From Streptomyces sp. TLI_171 (GTDB lineage: Bacteria > Actinomycetota > Actinomycetes > Streptomycetales > Streptomycetaceae): a DNA stretch of 64,000 bases. This document shows positions 1 through 8,656 of this stretch, one piece after another; position 1 is the first letter of the stretch, and each line of letters starts with the position of its first letter. The translations under genes and the position numbers were made by a program. The stretch lies in the NCBI RefSeq assembly GCF_003610255.1, contig NZ_RAPS01000001.1:1550001-1614000 (forward strand), in the 5' to 3' direction. The notes under the pieces were generated by a model. The model ran no database searches, was not told where the DNA came from, and saw only the letters and a program-made list of their open reading frames with translations.

Positions 1-1207
1 CCTTGCGGCTGGCGATGACGTAGGCGGCGGAGGTGCCGAGGACGGTGGAGCGGGTGCGGGCGGCGACGGACCAGAGGGCGCCGGTGTCGGGGTGCCCGGG
101 GCTGCCGTCGTAGGTGACGATCGTGGTTCCGGTGAGCAGGCCGGCGAGGAGGAAGTTCCACATCATCCAGCCGGTGGAGGTGTACCAGAGGAAGCGGTCC
201 TCGGGGCCGAGGTCCAGGTGGAGGGCGGCCTGCTTGAGGTGTTCGACGAGGATGCCGCCCTGGCTCTGCACGATGGCCTTGGGCAGGCCGGTGGTGCCGG
301 AGGAGTACAGCACCCAGAGCGGGTGGTCGAACGGGACGGGTTCGAAGACCGGTTCGGCCCCGCTCCACGGCGCCGTGGCGGCGACCAGGTCCTCGTAGGC
401 CAGGGTGCCTTCGGGGGCGGCGGTGCCGAGCAGCGGGACGTGGACGACGGTGCGCAGGGTGGGGAGTTCGCGGCGGAGTTCGGCGACCACCTCGGTGCGG
501 TCGTGGTTCTTGCCGCCGTAGTGGTAGCCGTCGACGGCGAACAGGACGGTGGGTTCGATCTGCTGGAGGCGGTCGAGAACGCTGCGGGCGCCGAAGTCGG
601 GGGCGCAGCTGGTCCAGGTGCCGCCGACCGCGGCGGTGGCGAGGAGGGCGACCGCGGCCTGCGGGATGTTCGGCAGGTAAGCGCTTACCCGGTCGCCCGG
701 GCGGACGCCGTGGGCGCGCAGGGCGGCGGCCAGCGAGCCGACCTGCCGGCGGAGTTCGGACCAGCTGGTGGCGACGGGTTCGGCGGTGCGTTCGTCCAGG
801 TGCAGGATCGCGGGGCGGTCGGCGTTGGCCGGGTCCTCGGCGGCGCGCAGGGCGTGCTCGGCGTAGTTGAGGGTGGCGCCGGGGAACCAGTGCGCGCCGG
901 GCATGGTGGCGGGTTCGGCGAGCACGGCGGTGGGCGGGGTGTGGAAGCGGACGTCGAAGTACTCGGTGACGGCCGTCCAGAAGCGCGGGAGGTCTTCGGT
1001 GGACCAGCGGTGGAGGTCCGCGTAGCGGGTGGCGGCCTCGGTGTCGGTGGTGACCGGTGCGAGCGGGGCGGCGGGGGCGCCGTGGTGGTCGGCGGCCCAG
1101 CGCTGGAACGCGACCAGGCGGCTGGCGGCGGCCCGGTCCGGGGCGGGGCGCCAGAGCGGCTCGGGGTGCGGGTGCTGCTGGTCCTGGGGGGTCGGAGGGG
1201 TGCTCAC
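1..1207 (-). CDS. Acetoacetyl-CoA synthetase (acetoacetate-CoA ligase), 3'-truncated by window edge
   Basis: This is an ANL-superfamily adenylating enzyme that activates acetoacetate to acetoacetyl-CoA in the cytoplasm. About 402 N-terminal residues are visible; the family is usually about 650, so the C-terminal third lies off the left edge. The GTG start gives VSTPPTPQDQ. The N-terminal cap motif (HWFPGATLNYAEHAL) and the AMP-binding A3 loop (LYSSGTTGLPKAI) are clear. Between them lies the AACS-like stretch GGTWTSCAPDFGARSVLDR, followed after the loop by WYTSTGWMMWN. These favour acetoacetyl-CoA over acetyl-CoA synthetase. It is divergent from the FAD oxidoreductase across 209 bp. Family assignment is confident; substrate is from family knowledge. 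Confidence 0.88.
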   Translation of the reverse strand, partial: MSTPPTPQDQQHPHPEPLWRPAPDRAAASRLVAFQRWAADHHGAPAAPLAPVTTDTEAATRYADLHRWSTEDLPRFWTAVTEYFDVRFHTPPTAVLAEPATMPGAHWFPGATLNYAEHALRAAEDPANADRPAILHLDERTAEPVATSWSELRRQVGSLAAALRAHGVRPGDRVSAYLPNIPQAAVALLATAAVGGTWTSCAPDFGARSVLDRLQQIEPTVLFAVDGYHYGGKNHDRTEVVAELRRELPTLRTVVHVPLLGTAAPEGTLAYEDLVAATAPWSGAEPVFEPVPFDHPLWVLYSSGTTGLPKAIVQSQGGILVEHLKQAALHLDLGPEDRFLWYTSTGWMMWNFLLAGLLTGTTIVTYDGSPGHPDTGALWSVAARTRSTVLGTSAAYVIASRK

Positions 1208-1404
1208 GTGGTGGTCTCCAGGCCGTGGTGGGGACGGTCGGGCTTGTGGCGGACCGTCCGTGGGTGCTGACGGTGCTGACCATGCCATGTGATCGTCCGG
1301 TGGTCCAGGGTCGGACGGGGTGGTGGCGGGGCGGGGTCCGGGCAGCGTCCGGGCGGGGTTCGGCGGGTGCTGCGTGGTGGCTGGTCGGGGGCGGGCGCGG
1401 GTGG

Positions 1405-1419
1405 TAGGACGGCGGGATG
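1405..1419 (+). promoter_or_regulatory. Leaderless-type -10 element (TAGGAC-N6-ATG)
   Basis: TAGGAC at 1405-1410 sits six bases before the ATG at 1417. There is no Shine-Dalgarno sequence between them. The spacing is that of a sigma-70-type -10 element whose transcript begins at the start codon. The same arrangement recurs at several other genes in this window. Confidence 0.5.
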
Positions 1420-2994
1420 ACGGTGGCTTATGACGTGGTGATCGTGGGTGGCGGGCACAACGGGCTGGTGGCAGCCGGGTACTTGGGGCGGGCCGGCCTG
1501 CGGGTGCTGGTGCTGGAGCGGCTCGGGCACCTGGGCGGGGCGGCTGTGTCGGAGCGGGCCTTCGCGGGGGTGGACGCGCGGCTGTCGCGGTACTCGTACC
1601 TGGTGAGCCTGCTGCCGCGGCGGATCCTGGCCGACCTGGGGGTGCGGGTGGAGCTGCGCCGGCGGCGGATCTCCTCGTACACGCCGTGGGAGCGGGACGG
1701 GCGGGTCGGCGGGCTGCTGGTGGACGCCGGGGACGAGCTCCGGACGGCCGGATCTTTCCGTGAACTGACCGGTGGAGAAAGGGAGTTCGCGGCGTGGCGG
1801 GAGTTCTACGGGATGACCGGGCGGGTGGCGGAGCGGGTGTTCCCGTCGTTGACGGAGCCGCTGCCGTCGCGGGCCGAGCTGCGCGCGCGGGTGGATGATC
1901 CGGTGGCGTGGGCGGAGCTGTTCGAGCAGCCGTTGGGCGAGGCGCTGGAGCGGCGGTTCGCGGACGACGTGGTGCGGGGCGTGGTGCTGACGGACGCGCT
2001 GATCGGGACGTTCAGCCACGCGCACGATCCGGAGCTGCGGCAGAACCGGTGCTTCCTCTACCACGTGATCGGCGGCGGCACGGGTGACTGGGACGTGCCG
2101 GTGGGCGGGATGGGCGCGGTGACCGGGGCGCTGGCGGAGGCCGCGCGGGCGGGCGGGGCCGAGCTGCTGACGGGGTGTGAGGTGATCGCGGTGGATCCGG
2201 GCGGGGCGGCGGGGTCGGCCGAGGTCGGGTACCTGGACGCGGACGGGGTGGAGCACCGGGTGGGGGCGCGCCGGGTGCTGTGCAACGCGGCCCCGGTGGA
2301 GCTGGCGCGACTGCTGGGCGAGGCGGCGGCCGGGCCGGAGGGGGTGCCGGCGGAGGCTCCGGAGGGGGCGCAGCTGAAGGTGAACATGCTGCTGCGCCGG
2401 TTGCCGCGGCTGCGGGACGGTGCGGTGGACGTGCGGGACGCGTTCGGCGGGACGTTCCACATCGCGGAGTCGTACGAGCAGTTGGAAACCGCTTACCGGT
2501 CGGCCGCGGCGGGGCGGCTCCCCTCCCCCGCTCCGTCGGAGATCTACTGCCACTCGCTGGCGGACCGGTCGATCCTCGGGCCGGGGGTGCCGGCGGAGGC
2601 GCAGACCCTGACGCTGTTCGGGCTGCAGTTGCCGGCGCGGTTGTTCGCCGGGGAGCCGGAGAAGGCGCGGCAGGCCGCGCTGGACGCGGTGCTGGCGGCG
2701 CTGGACGGGGTGCTGGCGGAGCCGCTGGCGGACTGCCTGGCGGTGGACGGGGACGGGCGACCCTGTCTGGAGGTGCGCAGTCCGCTCGACCTGGCGGACG
2801 AGTTGCGGCTGCCGGGCGGCAACATCTTCCACCGTGAGCTGGCGTTCCCGTTCCAGCAGGAGCCGGCGGTCGGGCGGTGGGGTGTGGAGACCGCGCATCC
2901 CCGGGTGCTGGTGTGCGGCGCGGGCGCGGTGCGCGGCGGCGGGGTGAGCGGCATTCCGGGGCACAACGCGGCGATGGCCGTGCTGGGGCAGTAG
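1417..2994 (+). CDS. FAD-dependent phytoene-desaturase-like oxidoreductase (PYROXD2-like)
   Basis: This 525-residue flavoprotein has an N-terminal Rossmann dinucleotide fold (VIVGGGHNGLVAAGYLGRAG, residues about 7-26) followed by LERLGHLGGAA, typical of the COG1233 phytoene dehydrogenase/PYROXD2 group. The C-terminal FAD motif is also present (ETAHPRVLVCGAGAVRGGGV). Full length for the family, with no signal peptide or membrane segment. The ATG at 1417 is chosen because a TAGGAC -10 element lies six bases upstream. It stands alone between the divergent AACS gene and the convergent Nudix gene. The real substrate is unknown; the carotenoid-like name reflects fold only, since no carotenoid genes are near. 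Confidence 0.8.
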   Translation: MTVAYDVVIVGGGHNGLVAAGYLGRAGLRVLVLERLGHLGGAAVSERAFAGVDARLSRYSYLVSLLPRRILADLGVRVELRRRRISSYTPWERDGRVGGLLVDAGDELRTAGSFRELTGGEREFAAWREFYGMTGRVAERVFPSLTEPLPSRAELRARVDDPVAWAELFEQPLGEALERRFADDVVRGVVLTDALIGTFSHAHDPELRQNRCFLYHVIGGGTGDWDVPVGGMGAVTGALAEAARAGGAELLTGCEVIAVDPGGAAGSAEVGYLDADGVEHRVGARRVLCNAAPVELARLLGEAAAGPEGVPAEAPEGAQLKVNMLLRRLPRLRDGAVDVRDAFGGTFHIAESYEQLETAYRSAAAGRLPSPAPSEIYCHSLADRSILGPGVPAEAQTLTLFGLQLPARLFAGEPEKARQAALDAVLAALDGVLAEPLADCLAVDGDGRPCLEVRSPLDLADELRLPGGNIFHRELAFPFQQEPAVGRWGVETAHPRVLVCGAGAVRGGGVSGIPGHNAAMAVLGQ

Positions 2995-3154
2995 CGGGCC
3001 CGCTCCACGTACCGCGGACGGGTCTGTCCCCGCCCGCGCGACCTGCCCCGCCCCCGTGCCGCGACCCGAGCGTTCGACCCGATTCGACCCAACCGACTGG
3101 AAAGCGGCTTCCCGTTGAGTCGGCGACGGCGCTCGGTGACGGGTGACCTCGTGG

Positions 3155-3706
3155 TCAGTGGTGGGTGAACTCGCCGTCGAACCAGGAACGGGCGACCCGG
3201 GTGTGGAACGGGAAGGCCAGCGGGGTGTCGACGGTGGCGAGCTGCCAGCCGTCGGTCTCCGAGGTGGGGGTGGAGTCCGGGAGGTCGGCCAGGTTGCGGG
3301 CCGGGAGCAAGGCGAACAGACAGAGGAAGCCGCCGTGCGTGTCGGAGTCGGTGGCGACCAGGCGCACCTCGGAGGGGTCGGCCAGGATGCCGGTCTCCTC
3401 GCGCAGTTCGCGGACCGCGGCCTGCTCCCAGCTCTCGCCGTAGTCGATGTATCCGCCGGGCAGGGCGAGGCGGCCGTAGCCCGGTTCGATGGTGCGGCGG
3501 ATGACGGTGAGCCGGGTGTCGCCGTCCGGGTGGTGCACCGGGAGCAGGGCGACCGTGACCGGGAGCGGGTTGCGGTAGCTGATCTCGGTGCAGCTGGAGC
3601 AGGTGCGCGGCCAGCTCTCGGTGCCGGCCGGGTACGGCGCTCCGCACCAGTGGCAGTGGGAGTGCGGGCCGAAGAGGGTCGGGCGGGCGGACGGCTGGGT
3701 CGTCAT
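3155..3706 (-). CDS. Nudix hydrolase with N-terminal zinc-ribbon-like cysteines
   Basis: This 183-residue protein has a complete Nudix box at residues 84-107 (GGYIDYGESWEQ followed by AAVRELREETGI), matching Gx5Ex7REUXEEXGU. Four N-terminal cysteines (C18, C21, C36, C39) form a CxxC-x14-CxxC pattern like the zinc ribbon of NudC-type and related hydrolases. It should hydrolyse a nucleoside diphosphate linked to another group; the exact substrate cannot be read. The ATG at 3706 is supported by TACCAT (3718-3713 on this strand) exactly six bases upstream, a leaderless-type promoter. It converges with the FAD oxidoreductase and is probably monocistronic. Confidence 0.85.
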   Translation of the reverse strand: MTTQPSARPTLFGPHSHCHWCGAPYPAGTESWPRTCSSCTEISYRNPLPVTVALLPVHHPDGDTRLTVIRRTIEPGYGRLALPGGYIDYGESWEQAAVRELREETGILADPSEVRLVATDSDTHGGFLCLFALLPARNLADLPDSTPTSETDGWQLATVDTPLAFPFHTRVARSWFDGEFTHH

Positions 3707-3937
3707 GAGGGGATGGTAGTCCGGACGGGTGACCTGGCGGGGGTGAAGCGGGGCCCCGGTTCGGGGGGCTCCGCGGCCGTCCTCGCAGGCTCGGCGCGGG
3801 GGCGTGGCGGGGCGCGGGCGGCGCGGCCGGGCGGGTGCGAAGTCCGGCCGGGCGGGTGAATCAGCCGGTGGGGATTGGCAGTCGACAGTGTGCGCACGAT
3901 AGCGATGGTGCGAGCCCGTGGTGGATGCGGGAGTTGA

Positions 3938-4261
3938 ATGTGCTTAAGGATGATTGTGCGAGCAATTCTGGTTTCTCTGGTGGCGATGGGATCGGTGCTC
4001 GGCCTGGCGGCTCCGGCCCCCGCGGCGGTGCGATCGGCGAGCGGTGACGTGGTGGTGTTCTCCACCGAGGCGCAACCGCTTGACGTCTACCGCGACCCGG
4101 CCGGCTGCCAGCAACTCCCGCCTGTTGCGCACGTGTTGACCAACCAGACGGACCGGCCGGTGAAGGTGTACGGCAACCCGTTCTGCCTCGGCCCCGCGCT
4201 GGTGGTGCAGCCGGGTTACGGCACCCACGTGCCGGGTGGGGCGGGGAGCTTCTCCGCCTGA
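3938..4261 (+). CDS. Small secreted protein of unknown function
   Basis: This 107-residue protein has a clear Sec signal peptide: MCLRMIVR, a hydrophobic core, then LAAPAPAA before VRSASGD, giving likely cleavage near residue 29. The mature part is about 78 residues with two cysteines (in GCQQLP and NPFCLGP) that could form one disulfide, and reads as a small beta-rich domain. GGGAG at 3928-3932 lies five bases before the ATG, supporting this start; a second ATG at 3950 would also leave an intact signal peptide. With the 3938 start, codon 3 is TTA (3944-3946), rare in streptomycetes. I recognise it only as a small secreted streptomycete-type protein. Confidence 0.7.
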   Translation: MCLRMIVRAILVSLVAMGSVLGLAAPAPAAVRSASGDVVVFSTEAQPLDVYRDPAGCQQLPPVAHVLTNQTDRPVKVYGNPFCLGPALVVQPGYGTHVPGGAGSFSA

Positions 4262-4477
4262 GCCAATTCCTGCGGGCGGTCGGCGGAATGTCCGGTCGCC
4301 CGCTTTTTGATCTCATCACAGAAATGCATCCGAACGGTCGCACTATGCCATGATGACGCCGCCGACTTCTCGTCCGTCGAGGCGAATTGGCGCCCCGTCA
4401 GCGCGGTCGGCTCGTTGTCTCCGGCCCCCTCGGCAGTCGCGTCCGGGTGGTGGCCGTCGTCGAGAGGACTGCGTTCC

Positions 4478-5449
4478 GTGGAGCATGTCGCCGTTTCCGC
4501 TGCCCCCGAGGCGGCGCCGATCCCCTGGCGGGCGTACGCCAGGCTGGCCAAACTCGACATCTGGGACTACTACTTGAGCGTCCCGCTGGTGGCCGCGATG
4601 GTGCTGGCGAGCGGGTCGGGTGCGGCGGTCGGGACGACGCTCGTGGTGCTGGTGCTGTTCCTGGCCGGCGAGGTCGCGATGAGCGCGGCGATGTGCACCT
4701 TCGACGACGTGACCGGGTACCGGGACGGCAGCGACGCGGTGAACTACGGCCCGGACGCACCGGCTCGCCGGCTGGCCCGGAAGCCGCTGATCGCGGGGAC
4801 GTTGACGGAACCCCAGGCGATCCGGTTCGGCTGGGCGACGGTCGCGGCGTGCGTGCTCTGCTGGCTGGCGGCGGTCGCGGCGGCGCCGGCCCGGCCGGGG
4901 TGGGCGCTGGCCGGGGTGGCGGCGCTGGCGGTGTTCGGCTTCCAGTACACCTGGTGGCTGCGGATCAGCTACAACGGCTTCCAGGAGTTCTTCCTGGCGG
5001 CGCTCGGCTGGTTCTTCGTGCTGCCGCTGTACGGGCTGCTGACCGGCCGGTTCGACGGGTTCGTGGCGGTGCAGGCGCTGGTGTTCGGCCTGGGTCCGCT
5101 GCTGTTCGGCGTGTACTCCAACACCAACGACATCCCCGGCGACCGGGCGGTGGGCCGGAAGACCGTGGCGGTGCTGGTGTCGCCGCGCGCCAATGCCGCC
5201 TTCGTGGCAGGGTGTTCGGCACTGGAGGCGGTGCTGCTGGTGGGTTCGGCGGTGACCGGGATCGCGCCGTGGTGGTTCCCGCTGGTGATGGCGCCCGTGA
5301 TGGCGCTGCGGGCCCGGCAGTGGGTGCTGGGGTTCGTCCGGGGCGAGATCCTGCTGGCCCGCCGGCTGGGCATCCACCTGCACCGGCTGTGCTGCGCGCT
5401 GCTGGTGGGCGCGGACCTGGCGGTCGCGATGTTCGGCAGCGGACTGTGA
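4478..5449 (+). CDS. UbiA-family membrane prenyltransferase or related enzyme, first gene of the putative metabolite locus
   Basis: This 323-residue polytopic membrane protein opens a translationally coupled operon. UbiA enzymes transfer, or in some cases cyclise, prenyl diphosphates using two Asp-rich motifs. Here they read as FDDVTGYRDGSD (residues 75-86) and NTNDIPGDRAVGRKT (about 215-229, D218 and D222). The second is canonical; the first departs from NDxxDxxxD, so an unusual acceptor or cyclase-like activity is possible. About eight hydrophobic segments are visible. The GTG at 4478 is preceded by GAGAGGA. The stop overlaps the next start (GTGA). No prenyl-diphosphate synthase is in the window. 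Confidence 0.82.
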   Translation: MEHVAVSAAPEAAPIPWRAYARLAKLDIWDYYLSVPLVAAMVLASGSGAAVGTTLVVLVLFLAGEVAMSAAMCTFDDVTGYRDGSDAVNYGPDAPARRLARKPLIAGTLTEPQAIRFGWATVAACVLCWLAAVAAAPARPGWALAGVAALAVFGFQYTWWLRISYNGFQEFFLAALGWFFVLPLYGLLTGRFDGFVAVQALVFGLGPLLFGVYSNTNDIPGDRAVGRKTVAVLVSPRANAAFVAGCSALEAVLLVGSAVTGIAPWWFPLVMAPVMALRARQWVLGFVRGEILLARRLGIHLHRLCCALLVGADLAVAMFGSGL

Positions 5450-7107
5450 CCGGCGCGCGGCGGGCGCCGCTGTTCCGGCGGCTGCCGCTGGACCTCGGGC
5501 CGCTGTTCGACACGCTGGCCGAGCAACGTCCGTCGGTGAACGTGCAGTTGGGCCGGCCGCTGGACCTCGCGCCGGACGGCGGCACCGGCTACAACACCGC
5601 CGGGCTGGCGGAACTGGTGCGGGAGACCGCGACGTGGCTGGTGGCGGCGGGGGCCCGGCCGGGGTCGTCGGTGGCGATCGTGAAGCGCAACCACTGGGAC
5701 TACGTGCTGCTGGCCTGCGCGGCCGCCCGGATCGGTGCGGTCCCGGCGCTGCTGTCGGACCGGGTGCCGCCGAAGGGCCTGGCCGAGCTGCTGCACCGGC
5801 TGCGGCCGGACGTCCTGGTCACCCAGCGCGGGACGCTGGCGGGGGCGCAGGAAGCCGGGCTGGACCTGACCCTGCTGAGCGGGCGGACGGTGTGTCTGGA
5901 CGGGCCCGCGGCGGGCGCGTCCACGCCGGACGAGCTGCGCGGTGGGGCGGTGCCGCCGGTCCGGTCGCGGGGCGAGGACGAACCGCTGGCGATCATCCAC
6001 ACCTCGGGCACCACCGGGGTGCCGAAGCTGGTGGTGCACTCCACCACCACGCTGATCCGCCGGCTGTCGGCCTTCGAGGCGCGACCCTGGCCGGTGCTGT
6101 CGGTGCGCCGCGAGGACACCGTGGCCAGCGCCATCTCCTTCGCCCACGGCCGGGCGCTGACCTGGACCGTCAGCGCGCTGTGGCGGGCGCCTCGGACGGT
6201 CGCGCTGCTGCCGGACTCCGATCCGGCGTCGGCCGCCGAGCTGCTGCGCCGTCACCCGCCGACGGTGCTGGAGGCGCTGCCGTCCAGCTACGTGCGCTGG
6301 CAGTCGCTGGCGAGCGGCACGGACAGCGGCAGCGGCAGCGGGGACCTTGCGGCGAATCCGTTCCGGGACGTGCGGCTGTTCATCTCCACCTTCGACGCGA
6401 TGCACCCGCCGACGGTGCGGACGTTCCTGAACGCCACGACCCGACGGCGGCCGCTGTGGATGCAGGGGTGGGGGCAGAGCGAGACCGGCCCGTTGACCTT
6501 CCGCTTCCTGACCCGGAAAGCGCTTGCCGACCGGGCCGGGCGGCACCCGACCACCCGTGACCTGGGCCGTCCGGTGCCCGGCTGGGTGCGGGTCAAGGTG
6601 GCCGACCCGGACCGGCCGGGGCGGGCGGTGCCGCCGGGCGGGATCGGGATGCTCCACACCCGCACCGGGGCGCTCTGCCTGGGCTACCTGGGCGAGGAGG
6701 AGCGGTGGGCGCAGAAGCTCGACCGGGGCTGGTTCAACACCGGTGACCTCGGGATGCGCACCCGCGACGGCCGGGTGTTCGTGCTGGACCGCGAGGTCGA
6801 CATGGTGCCCGGGATGAGCTGCGTCGAGATCGAGGACGTCCTGCACGACCGGCTGCCGGACGTCGAGGAGGCGGTGCTGCTCTCGGTCGCCGACGGGGCT
6901 CCGCAGCCGGTGCTGGTGACGGCGAGCGGCGCGCTGGAGCCGGAGCGCTGGCGGGACGCGGTGCGGGACCTGCCGTCACTGGCCGAGCCGCTGGTGGTCG
7001 GCTGGGACACGGTGCCGCGCACCGCGACCGGAAAGGTGCGGCGGCACGAGCTGCGCGAGCGCGTGCTGTCCGGCACCGCGCGGATCGGGTCCGGGCGCTG
7101 GACGTGA
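5446..7107 (+). CDS. AMP-dependent acyl/aryl-CoA ligase-like enzyme
   Basis: This 553-residue ANL-family adenylating enzyme starts at a GTG that overlaps the UbiA stop codon by four bases. The A3 phosphate-binding loop is intact (THTSGTTG-type; T186 to K194 read TSGTTGVPK). The A5-like loop is MQGWGQSETGP, the A7 region DRGWFNTGDLGMRT, the A8 hinge VLDREVDMVPGMSCVEIEDV, and the C-terminal lysine motif RTATGKVRRHEL. It should activate a carboxylic acid as adenylate and probably load it onto CoA, since no carrier protein is seen nearby. The A8 hinge is degenerate compared with the usual GRxKD. It is followed by a 124-bp gap. Confidence 0.85.
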   Translation: MTGARRAPLFRRLPLDLGPLFDTLAEQRPSVNVQLGRPLDLAPDGGTGYNTAGLAELVRETATWLVAAGARPGSSVAIVKRNHWDYVLLACAAARIGAVPALLSDRVPPKGLAELLHRLRPDVLVTQRGTLAGAQEAGLDLTLLSGRTVCLDGPAAGASTPDELRGGAVPPVRSRGEDEPLAIIHTSGTTGVPKLVVHSTTTLIRRLSAFEARPWPVLSVRREDTVASAISFAHGRALTWTVSALWRAPRTVALLPDSDPASAAELLRRHPPTVLEALPSSYVRWQSLASGTDSGSGSGDLAANPFRDVRLFISTFDAMHPPTVRTFLNATTRRRPLWMQGWGQSETGPLTFRFLTRKALADRAGRHPTTRDLGRPVPGWVRVKVADPDRPGRAVPPGGIGMLHTRTGALCLGYLGEEERWAQKLDRGWFNTGDLGMRTRDGRVFVLDREVDMVPGMSCVEIEDVLHDRLPDVEEAVLLSVADGAPQPVLVTASGALEPERWRDAVRDLPSLAEPLVVGWDTVPRTATGKVRRHELRERVLSGTARIGSGRWT

Positions 7108-7231
7108 GTCGGGCAGTGGACGCGTCAGGCGGTCGGGGTGACCGGGCCGCCGGGGCGAGCCCGGCGGTCGACGGTGCGGTAGGGCGTGACGGGCGGGTTG
7201 ACGGGTCGTCAGGGTGCGAGGAGGAGTGGGC

Positions 7232-8656
7232 GTGGGAGTGGACGAGGTGGACGTCGCGGTGGTCGGTGCGGGGATCGCGGGGCTGTCCGCGGCACACCAC
7301 CTGGCGGCGGCCGGGCGCGAGGTGCGGGTCTTCGAGGACGCGGACCGGGTCGGCGGACGGATGGCGTCCAGCCGGGTGGACGGGTACCTGCTGGACGAGG
7401 GTGCGGAGACCATCGCGGGCGCCGGGTACGAGGCGACCTGGGAGCTGATCCGGGCGGTGGGCGTGCCGCCGTCGGAGGTGCCGGTGGTCGAGCCCGGCTT
7501 CGCGCTCTGGCGGCGCGGCCGGGCGCACGCCCATCTCGGCCACCCCAAGGGCCTGTTGACCGGCGCGGGCCTGTCGCTGCGCGGCCGGTGGGCGTGGCTG
7601 CGGTTCACCGCCGAGCTGGCCACGGCCTGGCGCGGCTTCGACCCGGACCGGCCGGAGACCGCGCCCAGTGGCGACCTGACGCTGCGGCAGTACTGCGACG
7701 GCTCGCGCGGACGACAGGAACTGCTGGCGGCCATGCTGCAACCGCTTTCCAGCCACTGTTTCGGCTGGCGGCCGGAGACCTCGGCGGTCGCACCGATGGT
7801 GGCCACGCTGCTGTCGGTCGGCGGGGCCGGGGCGCGCTGGATGACGTACCGGGACGGGATGGACACGCTGGCCCGGCGGCTGGCCGAGCGGCTGACCGTG
7901 CAGCTGGGCGCCCGGGTCATCGGCGTCCGGGAGGAGCCGGCCGGAGGCGGGGTGCGGCTGGAGTTCGGTGACGGCCGGGTGGTGCGGGCCCGGCAGGCGG
8001 TACTGGCGGTGCCCGCACCGGTGGCGCTGGCCCTGCAGGGCGATGTCGCGGCGGAGGCGCGCCCGTACCTGGCGGCGAGCACCTACACCCCGATGCTGAA
8101 GGTGGCCTGCCTGCTGGACCGGCCGCTGCCGAGCCCGACCCGCTCCCCCAGTTACGCGATGTCCGTGCCGGTGGGTGAGAGCCGGGTGTGCACCGGTGTG
8201 ATCCTCGATCACCTCAAGGCGGAGGGGCGTGCCCCCGAGGGGCGCGGTCTGGTGAGCGTCTTCGCCTCGCCGTGGATCTCCCCCGAGCTGCTGGCGGAGC
8301 CCGACGGGCGGATCGTCGAGACGCTGTGCACCGAGGCCGAGCGCTTCCTCCCCGGCCTGCGGGCGGCCACCGTCCGGACGCTGGTGCACCGCTTCCCGCT
8401 CGGCCTTCCGCAGGGCGCTCCGGCCGCGGTGCGGGAGCGGGCCGCGTTCCTGGACCGGCCGACCCGGGCGGTGGAGTACGCCGGGGACTGGGTGATGCTC
8501 CGGCCGAGCAGCGAAGGCGCCGTCCGCTCGGGCAAGTTGGCGGCCGGCCGGGTGCTCGCGCACGCGGCGGGGGCGGGCCTGCTTCCGGCGGCCCGGGGTG
8601 GTGCGGCGGCGGGCGGGCTTCCCGCGGCACCGGGTGGTGCGGAGACCGCCCGGTGA
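7232..8656 (+). CDS. FAD-dependent amine-oxidase/protoporphyrinogen-oxidase-like oxidoreductase
   Basis: This flavoenzyme of about 474 residues has the N-terminal FAD motif VAVVGAGIAGLSAAHHLAAAG followed by RVGGRMASSRVDGYLLDEGAE, typical of the amine oxidase/PPOX/phytoene desaturase superfamily. A C-terminal FAD segment, EYAGDWVMLRPSSEGAVRSG, resembles the GD..xxxxSxEGAxxSG motif. GTG codons occur at 7214, 7226, 7232 and 7238; 7232 is preferred because GAGGAG (7219-7224) lies seven bases upstream. The stop overlaps the methyltransferase start (GTGA). In this operon it may desaturate or oxidise the prenylated intermediate; that role is inferred. Confidence 0.83.
   Translation: MGVDEVDVAVVGAGIAGLSAAHHLAAAGREVRVFEDADRVGGRMASSRVDGYLLDEGAETIAGAGYEATWELIRAVGVPPSEVPVVEPGFALWRRGRAHAHLGHPKGLLTGAGLSLRGRWAWLRFTAELATAWRGFDPDRPETAPSGDLTLRQYCDGSRGRQELLAAMLQPLSSHCFGWRPETSAVAPMVATLLSVGGAGARWMTYRDGMDTLARRLAERLTVQLGARVIGVREEPAGGGVRLEFGDGRVVRARQAVLAVPAPVALALQGDVAAEARPYLAASTYTPMLKVACLLDRPLPSPTRSPSYAMSVPVGESRVCTGVILDHLKAEGRAPEGRGLVSVFASPWISPELLAEPDGRIVETLCTEAERFLPGLRAATVRTLVHRFPLGLPQGAPAAVRERAAFLDRPTRAVEYAGDWVMLRPSSEGAVRSGKLAAGRVLAHAAGAGLLPAARGGAAAGGLPAAPGGAETAR

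Noticed and set aside
92..1270. Rightward 392-codon open frame over the acetoacetyl-CoA synthetase
   Set aside because: Product is Gly/Ala/Val-rich low complexity; the opposite strand encodes a clear AMP-ligase.
1417..2994. Carotenoid biosynthesis role for the phytoene-desaturase-like gene
   Set aside because: No crtE, crtB or cyclase genes are nearby; the fold alone does not show the substrate.
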